Of a stretch of DNA of 64,000 nt, positions 23,940 to 32,300 are shown piece by piece (position 1 is the first letter of the stretch; each line of letters opens with the position of its first letter). Below the pieces are notes generated by a model. The model was not told where the DNA came from. It ran no database searches and was given only the letters and a program-made list of their open reading frames with translations. The stretch comes from JADMIH01 sp035274425 (GTDB lineage Bacteria > Chloroflexota > Chloroflexia > QHBQ01 > JADMIH01), in contig DATEOC010000046.1 of the NCBI GenBank assembly GCA_035274425.1, positions 1 to 64,000 of the forward strand. Direction: 5' to 3'. The translations under genes and the position numbers were made by a program.

Positions 23940-25796
23940 ATGAAGGAATATGTAAGAATGACCCTGGCGATGGCCCTCAGCCTGCTGACGATGCTGGCGA
24001 TAGCCCTCGCCCTGGCGTTGACAGGGGGGTCGGCACACGCAGCATTACCTGTAGGCGCTTCGGAGAGCGGATCAGTTCCAGTTCCGCCGTCAGCGCAAGG
24101 GCAGAGCGCAGCCCCAGGCGTGCCGCTGAATGACGCTTTTGCCTACCTCCTGCCGTGCAACATCACAGTCAGCACCGGGCAGACCGTGACGCTGGACCTG
24201 ATGATTAACGCAGGCTCCCATGTCGCCATCGCGCAGCAAAGCTATCTCACCTTCACAAGCTCCCTGTTGCAAGTGGTCGACCCGAACACGGGGTGCGGCA
24301 ACCTGGTGACAACCGTCCAGCCCGACACCGGGGTACTTGACCTGGTGTTCCAGAATCAAGTGGACAATGCAGCGGGCCGTATCGCCTTCGCTTCGGGCAC
24401 CTTCGGTGCGGGCGGAACGGGCGCTTTCAGGGTAGCGCGCGTCACATTTTGCTCGATGGGCAACGGCACAGCCTCGCTCAACTGGGAGTTTACGCCTCCA
24501 CGCAGCAGCGGTATCACCGATGAGAATAGCGTGAGGGTTGAGAACCAGGCGCTGTACCAGAACTGCGCCCTCGTAAATCCCTTCCCTCCAACCGCCACAT
24601 CTACTGCTATATCAACTAACACGGCGACACGCACAGCTACCTCTACCAATACAGCCACGAGTACCGTGACAAATACCTCAACGAGAACAACCACGAGCAC
24701 ACCCACGAACACCGCCATCAGCACATCAACAAGCACGGCTACTAAGACGGCTACCAACACTGTTCAGCCCACAAGTACAGCTACCAGTACATCAACACGT
24801 ACAGCTACGAACACAGCCGTCAGCACGGTGACAAGTACGTCAACGTCAACGGGCACAGCCATCAGCACATCAACGTCTACACGTACGCCTCAAGCCACAA
24901 GTACAGCCACTAATACTGTCATGAGCACAGCTATCAGCACGGCGACTAGTACAGTTCAATCTATGGGTACAGCCACCAGTATAGCAACGAGCACAGCTAC
25001 CAGCACTGCGACCCGAACAAGCACCACCATGCCTTCAGCTACAGGCACATCAACCAGTACAGCTCAGGCTTCCTCTACTTCTGTAGCTTCAAGCACGCGT
25101 ACATCCACGTCCACATCTACATCCACAGCAGCAAGTGCCTCCACACGCACGGCTACCCCTGTATCCACCAATACAAGCACTTCTGTGCCCACCTCCACAA
25201 GTACGACCGCAGCTACACATACTGCCGGCACTACGGCCACTGCTACAGCTACAATCTGCGCTGTAGAGTTCAGCGACGTGCCACCCGGCTCGACTTTCTA
25301 CTCTTACATCAGGTGCCTGGCGTGCCGTGGGATTGTGTCAGGCTATTCTGACGGGACCTTTAGGCCCAATAACGACGTTACCAGGGGGCAGCTCTCCAAG
25401 ATAGTGAGTAACGCCGCAGGGTACAATGAGCCGGTAAGCGGGCAGCGATTCAGTGATGTCCCACCTGGGAGTACCTTCTACGAATACATTGAGCGCCTGG
25501 CAGGGAGAGGTATCATAGGAGGCTATACCGATGGCACATTCAGGCCCGACACGAACACTACACGCGGCCAGATATCCAAGATAGTAAGCAATGCTGCGGG
25601 TTACACAGAGCCGGTGAGTGGGCAGAGCTTCTCCGATGTGCCACCGGGGAGTACTTTCTACGAGTACATTGAGCGTCTTGCGGCCCGGGGTATCATAGGC
25701 GGATACACCGATGGCACTTTCAGGCCGGATACGAATGCCACTCGTGGGCAGGTATCGAAGATTGTGGCGAATACCTTCCCAGGCTGTAACCCATAG
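23940..25796 (+). CDS. S-layer-anchored cohesin-like protein with Thr/Ser-rich stalk and three SLH repeats
   Basis: A 618-residue exported protein. A signal peptide ends near residue 34 (SAHA-A). A cohesin-like module covers about 62-215 and closely resembles the two modules in the preceding protein (shared SYLTF, GRIAFAS and GAFRVARV). A 220-residue Thr/Ser-rich stalk (216-437) follows, which may be O-glycosylated. Three SLH repeats (about 440-618) close the protein, each with FSDVPPGSTFY and GYTDGTFRP. Repeats 2 and 3 are nearly identical. SLH domains bind cell-wall polymers, so the cohesin-like module would be displayed outward on a rod. The start has GGGGGAG 8 bases upstream. The layout matches the anchoring scaffoldins of cellulosomes, but no plant-cell-wall enzyme is encoded here. 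It is followed by a strong hairpin terminator. Confidence 0.9.
   Translation: MKEYVRMTLAMALSLLTMLAIALALALTGGSAHAALPVGASESGSVPVPPSAQGQSAAPGVPLNDAFAYLLPCNITVSTGQTVTLDLMINAGSHVAIAQQSYLTFTSSLLQVVDPNTGCGNLVTTVQPDTGVLDLVFQNQVDNAAGRIAFASGTFGAGGTGAFRVARVTFCSMGNGTASLNWEFTPPRSSGITDENSVRVENQALYQNCALVNPFPPTATSTAISTNTATRTATSTNTATSTVTNTSTRTTTSTPTNTAISTSTSTATKTATNTVQPTSTATSTSTRTATNTAVSTVTSTSTSTGTAISTSTSTRTPQATSTATNTVMSTAISTATSTVQSMGTATSIATSTATSTATRTSTTMPSATGTSTSTAQASSTSVASSTRTSTSTSTSTAASASTRTATPVSTNTSTSVPTSTSTTAATHTAGTTATATATICAVEFSDVPPGSTFYSYIRCLACRGIVSGYSDGTFRPNNDVTRGQLSKIVSNAAGYNEPVSGQRFSDVPPGSTFYEYIERLAGRGIIGGYTDGTFRPDTNTTRGQISKIVSNAAGYTEPVSGQSFSDVPPGSTFYEYIERLAARGIIGGYTDGTFRPDTNATRGQVSKIVANTFPGCNP
24586..25250 (+). 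repeat. low-complexity Thr/Ser-codon stalk region
   Basis: About 660 bp made almost only of ACN, AGC and GCN codons, encoding ST, TST and TAT runs. It is a candidate for length change by slipped pairing or recombination, which would lengthen or shorten the surface stalk without breaking the frame as long as whole codons are exchanged. Confidence 0.8.
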
Positions 25797-25798
25797 CC

Positions 25799-25867
25799 TT
25801 AAAAGTAATAAAAAGCATGAAAATCGGCAGCGCAACTGCCGATTTTCATGCTTTTTATTACTTTTAA
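25799..25867. terminator. perfect 32-bp hairpin terminator
   Basis: Positions 25799-25830 pair perfectly with 25836-25867 around the 5-base loop CGCAA. The GC-rich core (CGGCAG/CTGCCG) is flanked by A/T-rich stem, so a T-rich tract follows the core on both strands. It overlaps the end of the SLH gene by no more than a few bases and should end transcription of the exported-protein group. Confidence 0.9.
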
Positions 25868-26026
25868 AAATTCCGCTCCAGTGGAGCATAGACTCTTTGC
25901 AGGCGAGTAGTGAATCTGGTAAGCTATGGATAGAAGTATGCGGCGACCTATAAGCGTTTACATTGCGGGTTGGTTTTGCATGCGTACTTTGTCCTCGCCT
26001 AAGCCTTATATGAACGGAGTTGCTGC

Positions 26027-29000
26027 ATGCGCCAAACCACGGGACCAGTAATCGCTAACTCGCACCCTACCAACCGCAACAACGGTACACCGCGCCAAGT
26101 TACGCGGGTACTGATGGTGGGTGTTAAACCGGAAAACAGTTGGGACGTGCGGGAACGCCTCCTTCAGGCTCATAGCCTACAAGCAGAAATTATTGAGGCC
26201 GGCGCCCTTCCTGAAGCGCTGGCCCTCCTCGCAGGCGAGAAGTTCCACATCGCCCTGCTAGACCTGACAGCTCCCAGCCTCAACCTGGACGACCTTAGAA
26301 GCATAGCGCGCACCGCGACTGATATGCCAATAATCGCCTTCGGTGACACCTACAACAGTGCACTCGCAGTGGAGGCGTTGCAGGCGGGCGCGGAGGACTT
26401 CCTGGCGTGGGACGAACTGGATAGCAGGGAGCTGGAGCGCGCCATCAGCCACGCCTGCGAGCGCAAAAGGGCTGAGAGCGACCTGCGCAGCTCTGAGGTG
26501 CGCTTCCGCGCTCTATTCGAGCAGTCGCCCAACCCTATTTGCATACACCGCTCGGATGGCCTGTCAGTACAAATAAACCAGTCTGTGCTCGACCGCTTCG
26601 ACATGACCCGCGAGCAGGCGTCGCGCTACAACGTCCTCCAGGATAGGCATTTGCTTGTCCAGGATGGGATGGCTGCTATCCACAGCGCCTTCTCAGGGGA
26701 GGCCTCCACAATACCACTAATCAAGTTCTCCTCAGACGAGCACGGGTGGGCAGACAAAGAGCTTACCCGGTGGCTGAAGGGCGTGGCCTACCCCATCAAG
26801 GACCAGGCAGGCGAGGTAGATGAGGTAGTCCTCATCTGGGAAGATGTGACGGCCCAGGAAGAAGCCGAGAGCAAGCTGCGCCAGACCGAAAGCCAGTACC
26901 AGTCCGTCTTTGAAGCCACCACCGACGGGTTGGTCATCAATGCGTTCGGTAACGTGGTCGAGGTAAACCCCGCCTTCGCTGAAATGCACGGGTACACCTG
27001 CGAGGAGATGGTAGGTATGGACCCTGCTGTCTTTGTGCACCCTGACAGCATGGACCTCGTTAGAGAGTTCTTCCAGGCGGTGCAGGCCGGTGGGCAATAT
27101 CATTGCGAGGCGGTAGATATTCGCAAGGATAGCAGCACCTTTCCTGTCGAGGTGCATGGGACCAGCTTCAACTACGGTGGTGAGCCGCACGTCCTGGGCA
27201 TTATCAGGGACATAACCGAACGGGTTGAGGCAGACAAGCTGGTGCGTCTCAAGGAAGAGCAATACCGCGCTATATTCGAGGCGACTACGGATGGGTTAGT
27301 TATCAATAGCCTGGACGGACGGGTCGTAGAGGTAAACCCCGCCTTCGCCGAAATGCATGGCTACACAGTTAGAGAGATGGACGGCATGAGTCCATTCACC
27401 TTTGTTCACCCTGCCTACCACGCCCGTGTGCCGGAGTTTTTTGCGGCCGTAAGGGAAGGAATGCAGTACCAGGAAACTAAGGCAGAGGATATTCGCAAAG
27501 ACGGAACTGTATTTCCAGTAGAAGTGCATGGTACCTTATTTACATATAGAGGTGAGCCGCATCTCCTCAGCATTGTGCGAGACATCACGGAGCGCGTGCA
27601 AACCGAAGAGCAGATAGGAATGAAAGAGGCGCAGTACCGTGCCGTCTTTGAAGCCACTACAGACGGTCTTGCTATCGCCGACCTTTCAACCGGCACGCTG
27701 GTCGAAGTAAACCCCTCTTTTGCCGCCATGCACGGCTATACCCGTGAAGAGATGGTTGGTATGCACCCAAGCGTCTTTGTGCACCCAGACGACTACGAGG
27801 TGCAGGGTGAGTTCATGGAGAGGGCCAGGCAGGGTGAGCGCGCCTACGCCGAGGGGAGAGATGTGCGCAAAGACGGCACATCGTTCAATATCGAAGTGCA
27901 GGCGGCCCCATTCATCCACAAGAACCAGCCCCACGTCCTCGCGATCATGCGCGACAGCACCGAGCGCGTCCAGGCCCGCGAGCTTCTGGAGCAGCGCGTC
28001 GAGGAGCGCACCCGTGAGCTAGCCATGTTACTGGAGGTATCGAGCAACGTCGCCTCCACCCTGGAGCTTGAGCCACTGTTGGACCGCATCCTGGAGCAGT
28101 TTAAACACGCTGCCAGCTACAGCCGCGCCTCGATTATGGTGCTAGGCGAACCGGATAGAGAGGCTATCGTCAGGAACGCCTGGGGTAGCCCCACAGATAC
28201 TCCACTGCCCCCCAGCCACCCAATCAAAGTTGATCAGTTCGGGCCGTTAGGCGAACGGATGCGCAGAGGCGAAGCGATAGTAGTCGCGGACATACATTCA
28301 GACGAGCCCATGGCAAAGATGCTGCATAACTCCATAGAGACGGCGCTAAGCACGTTGGACCCTGAGGGTGCGGAGCTGTTGAGGGCTACTATTGCCACTG
28401 AGCATTCTATGCTATTCGCGCCTATATTGGTGAAAGGCAAGGTAGTTGGCGGGCTGACTCTGCGCCATAACGAGCCCGACTACTACACCGAGCGCCACGC
28501 AGAGCTGGCGAAGGCCATCGGTAACCAGGCAGCCATCGCGGTGGAGAACTCGCGGCTCCTCGCCCAGACACACGACAAGGCCAGGCTAGAGGAGCGCCAG
28601 CGCCTCGCCCGTGAGCTGCACGATTCCGTCACGCAGGCTCTCTTCAGCACCAACCTCATAGCGCGCAGCCTTGAGATGTTATTGCAGCGCGAGGGCACGC
28701 ATTCGCCTGATGTGATGGATAAGATAACCGACTTGCGCCAGCTAACGCATGGGGCGCTGGCGGAGATGCGCGCCCTCATCTTCGAGTTGCGCCCCGGCGC
28801 GCTGGAGGAAGAAGGTCTGATGGAGGCGCTACGCAAGCACGCCGCAGGCATACAAGGGCGTCAGGAGTTGCAGGTAGACGTTACCGGCATTGGGGAAGGC
28901 ACACTGCCCAGGTTGAAGCCTGCCGCTGAAGAGGCCCTGTACCGAATCGCTCAAGAGGCGTTGCATAACGTGGTGAAGCATGCCAGGGCCACCAGGGTAG

Positions 29001-29221
29001 CGGTATCCATTGGGGCAATGGATGGTTTCGTTACAATGCAGGTATCGGACAACGGCATTGGCTTCAACGTGCAGGAGGTGCCGGCCGGACACATGGGCCT
29101 CGGTACGATGGGCCAGCGCGCCAGGGCGTTGCACGCTGAGTACCTGGTTACCAGTCGCCCCGGCGAGGGCACCAGCGTTACCGTCCGCGTGCCGTTGAGC
29201 GAGTGGCAACTCACACGTTAG
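26027..29221 (+). CDS. hybrid pseudo-receiver/PAS/GAF histidine kinase (HisKA_3 type)
   Basis: A 1064-residue cytosolic sensor kinase. Domains: a receiver-like domain (about 27-145) that keeps the phospho-site position Asp79 (LLDLTAPS) but shows no clear conserved Lys-Pro, having DFLAWDE there instead; a divergent PAS (157-281); three PAS copies (288-402, 410-525, 532-648); a coiled-coil segment; one GAF (665-845); HisKA_3 with predicted phospho-acceptor His865 (RELHDSVTQ); and HATPase_c (967-1060). The start has GGAG 8 bases upstream. It is clearly paralogous to the kinase at 831-3770. The PAS copies, the coiled coil and the whole kinase core align closely, but the GAF and PAS counts differ. 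No regulator gene is adjacent. The receiver-like domain may serve as an interaction module and not as a phosphoryl acceptor. Confidence 0.92.
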   Translation: MRQTTGPVIANSHPTNRNNGTPRQVTRVLMVGVKPENSWDVRERLLQAHSLQAEIIEAGALPEALALLAGEKFHIALLDLTAPSLNLDDLRSIARTATDMPIIAFGDTYNSALAVEALQAGAEDFLAWDELDSRELERAISHACERKRAESDLRSSEVRFRALFEQSPNPICIHRSDGLSVQINQSVLDRFDMTREQASRYNVLQDRHLLVQDGMAAIHSAFSGEASTIPLIKFSSDEHGWADKELTRWLKGVAYPIKDQAGEVDEVVLIWEDVTAQEEAESKLRQTESQYQSVFEATTDGLVINAFGNVVEVNPAFAEMHGYTCEEMVGMDPAVFVHPDSMDLVREFFQAVQAGGQYHCEAVDIRKDSSTFPVEVHGTSFNYGGEPHVLGIIRDITERVEADKLVRLKEEQYRAIFEATTDGLVINSLDGRVVEVNPAFAEMHGYTVREMDGMSPFTFVHPAYHARVPEFFAAVREGMQYQETKAEDIRKDGTVFPVEVHGTLFTYRGEPHLLSIVRDITERVQTEEQIGMKEAQYRAVFEATTDGLAIADLSTGTLVEVNPSFAAMHGYTREEMVGMHPSVFVHPDDYEVQGEFMERARQGERAYAEGRDVRKDGTSFNIEVQAAPFIHKNQPHVLAIMRDSTERVQARELLEQRVEERTRELAMLLEVSSNVASTLELEPLLDRILEQFKHAASYSRASIMVLGEPDREAIVRNAWGSPTDTPLPPSHPIKVDQFGPLGERMRRGEAIVVADIHSDEPMAKMLHNSIETALSTLDPEGAELLRATIATEHSMLFAPILVKGKVVGGLTLRHNEPDYYTERHAELAKAIGNQAAIAVENSRLLAQTHDKARLEERQRLARELHDSVTQALFSTNLIARSLEMLLQREGTHSPDVMDKITDLRQLTHGALAEMRALIFELRPGALEEEGLMEALRKHAAGIQGRQELQVDVTGIGEGTLPRLKPAAEEALYRIAQEALHNVVKHARATRVAVSIGAMDGFVTMQVSDNGIGFNVQEVPAGHMGLGTMGQRARALHAEYLVTSRPGEGTSVTVRVPLSEWQLTR

Positions 29222-29278
29222 TCCCGCAACGGAAGTGTCAGAGCGGGGTACGCGAAGCCTCCGAGGTGGCTCGGACGA

Positions 29279-29396
29279 TTATTGCCGGAACCCACGCTGG
29301 CGTCCGTAGATCGAGATCATGATGAGGAGGGTAGTCGCAATACCGGCTAATGCGCACATCAAGCCGTATCTGTAAGCATAGTGATTGGCCTCACAG
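29279..29396 (-). pseudogene. possible carboxyl-terminal remnant of a membrane protein
   Basis: A frame on the minus strand, open into the end of the neighbouring gene and stopping at 29279, encodes a single hydrophobic helix with a basic tail (AGIATTLLMISIYGRQRGF). It has no start codon or ribosome site of its own. It looks like the last transmembrane helix of a lost transporter or channel, but no family can be named. It could also be chance coding. Confidence 0.25.
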
Positions 29397-32300
29397 GGTG
29401 GAGATGTCTTGCCAGAGATCAGGTTGGTGGATGGTGAGAATCTCCTCAGCCCGGCTGATCATGCCGGCGAAGTTCTCCGAGACCACCTTGAAGTGGTGGT
29501 AGATGGGATTACCGCCGCCACCCTGCACCTGTAGCGTGCCACTGCCCAGGGCAGTGGTGGCCAGGGCCACCACAACGCGGGCCGAGTTGTCTTGCACCAC
29601 CTCGATCTCGATCCAGTTGCCCTCGGCGTTGCGCTGGTATAGGTGGTATTTCCCATTGTGGACCTTCTTGTGCCATACCAGTGTGACCTGCTCCAACTCC
29701 CCGCTTCCATTCACCGGAGTCGAGTAGTATTCCAGCTTGGGCGGGTCCGGATTGTAGTTCTCCACGATATTAGTGAGCACCATCTTTGACGGCTCGGATG
29801 GCACAACGTCTGAGACCAATACACCGTCGCGGTTCTGGTACTCCACAGCACGCGACACAGTGAGCATGTAGAAGAGAGGATCGCCATACGGCACGTACCC
29901 TAGGTCGGAAAAATCGTCCCTGATCAGCCAAATGGTGTCGGAGGCCATGCCGGTTTCTACCACATCGATTTCAGGCAGCCTGGCCATGGTGCGCAGCGAG
30001 CGGGCGTCGAGGCCGTTCGTAGCGCGGTAGACCTGGAGTGTCTTGATATGCTGTACAGCCGGGTAGCCGTTGATGCGAAGCTCAATGGCGGGCACGATGT
30101 CTGGGTTGCGGTGCTCCAGGACCGGCGTGACCTTGATCACCTCCGGCGAACGCGGCGGGGCGGTGTGGACCATGTGAACCGGCCCCAGGGTCGGGCTGTA
30201 CGGGCTGGTCTGCATCTTGAGGTTGAATTCCCTGACCGCGTAGAAGTAATGGGCATTCGAAGCGCCGTCCAGGTTGAAGTCGGTAAACTGCGTCTCGTTC
30301 AGCACCTTCGGCGGAATGGCGGACGGGTTTGGGCCCACCCTCTTGGCCATAGGGGCCATGTCGAAATCGGGATGGCTGGGAGACAACAGCACGCCGTTGC
30401 GGTCGCGCACAACCTGCTTCTTAGGGATCAGCTGGTAGCTAGGGCCTTTGATGTACTGGTAGATGATCGGGATCTCCGTCAGGGGTAGGAAGCAGTTCTG
30501 GATGGCCTCTTGGAGGAAGTCCTTGACCTGAAGCTCGGCGTTGACGGCAGCGGCAGGGATCACTATCTGGTGTAGGGAAGAGATGGCGCCTATATGCGGG
30601 ACAGAGGTGCCATAGAAGGCATTGTGGCTGTCGACGAAGGCATTGATGGCCGCGATGAACCTGGGGTTGTTGGGCAGCGGCAGGGCCACCCCGCCCGCCG
30701 GTAGCTCCTCGAAGCGCCCGTTGTTGGAGGGGTTGGCCGGATAGGTGTAGTTCAGGCCCACCAGGTTGCGCCAGCGAGTGTCGAACCACTCGTTGGCACC
30801 GTTTCCGAAAATCTCCTCCTGGATGCGTTCCACCGTCCATACTGCCGGGTTGCCGCCGTTGTCTGTGGTGTAGAGCGCCCGCAATATCTGGATGTCGCTG
30901 GCGCGCAGGTATTGTACGGAGTAGGGTGCATGCTCGAAGACGGTCGTGAAGGTGAAGGTAGACTTGCCATAGAAGTCGGGGCGGGTGGCATAGGTGCCGC
31001 CTTCGGGCAGCCTGGGCTGCTGTGGCTCATGCACAGCCTGGGCAAACATGAGGGCAGGCACCGACATCTTGGAGTAATACCCCAGTGCTGAATCGTGGCT
31101 TCGAAGCCCGAAGATGGTGTAGCGTACCTGGGCATCACCACTCGGTAGCGTGTTGGCCTCCGTCAGGTTGTGCGGCGCGTCCGCGTACAGGTAGGCCCGG
31201 TAACCGGGGTAGTAGTTTACGGACTGCACCCCAATCGGGATGGCATAGTAGGTGGGGTCGCCCACGACGAAGCTGGTGTCGGCGGCGTACAGCACGAGGT
31301 CGCTGGCGGTGCCTATGTTCTCTGTGCGCACCACGGTAAGTTCCTTGCGCGGCCCGGTGGGCGACGCCACCGTGTGGATACGCACCACGCCATTGTGGAA
31401 CTCGATCCGGTGGCCTGGCCCGCCTGCCTGCGAATGCTGAGGCATGGCAAAGCCCGTGAAGGTGAGCCTGTACAAGCCTCGGTGGATGCGGGGCGTGTCG
31501 CCTGGATCCGCGCCGTCGGCCTCATCGCCATCGTCGTCTTCGAGCACAGCCTCTATGAGTGCGCTGCGGTACTCTCCGCGGAACTTGTGGACGTGCGTGT
31601 CGATGCTGCCGTCGGGTTGGCGCACGTGGACTTCTTCGCGGTGGATGGCGGACGGCTCCACGCGGGCAAGGATACCAAGGGGGTTGCCCGCTCCCCAATT
31701 GGTGGCGATCATGTTTTCTACGGCGGTGAAGAGGCCGTTCACGGGCGGGGCGCTCAGCTCCGAGGGGGGGATGCTGGTGTCCAGGCCTACGGCGTTGCCG
31801 TCTATATCCACCTTGAAGATGGTGAACTTGGGATATGCCCCGCTGTTGTCGATGGCATAGATAGGGTAGTTGATCCCGTTCACGACGAGCAGGCCGCCGA
31901 TGAAGTTAGGCTCCAGGGTAGAGGGCAGGTTGGGGATGAGGCTTTCGACTGGTAATCCGGTTACCGGATCGGTGCCCATGCTGTCGAATACATACTCGCC
32001 CGTGGTCACGACGGCCATGATGAGATTGGTGGCATTGGCGACCGACATGACCTTGCCGCCGATGGCGTTGGGGACAGTGTCGCGGAAATATATCTCGATC
32101 TCCTCGGCGAACAGCTCTTCGGCATCCGGCAGCTCGGCGTATCCTGGGAGCAGTTCGCCATTGATCTCGCGGTGGTAATCAATCAGCTCTTGCCCGTGGT
32201 TGTAGTCCCAGGTGAGGCGGATGAAGGTCTTGTCGGGGGTGGTAATGGCGGCAAGCTCGGACTGCTCAGTGATCGAGGTCAGGAGAAGGGGCTGCTCCTG

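Noticed and set aside
24586..25250. Possible CRISPR array or minisatellite
   Set aside because: The units vary in length and sequence and keep the reading frame throughout. It is a coding Thr/Ser stalk, with no separate repeats and spacers.
31170..31955. 261-codon plus-strand frame inside the giant-protein operon
   Set aside because: Shadow of the 1957-residue gene on the other strand; Val/Gly-rich composition typical of antisense reading. The similar frame at 41743-42423 was rejected for the same reason.
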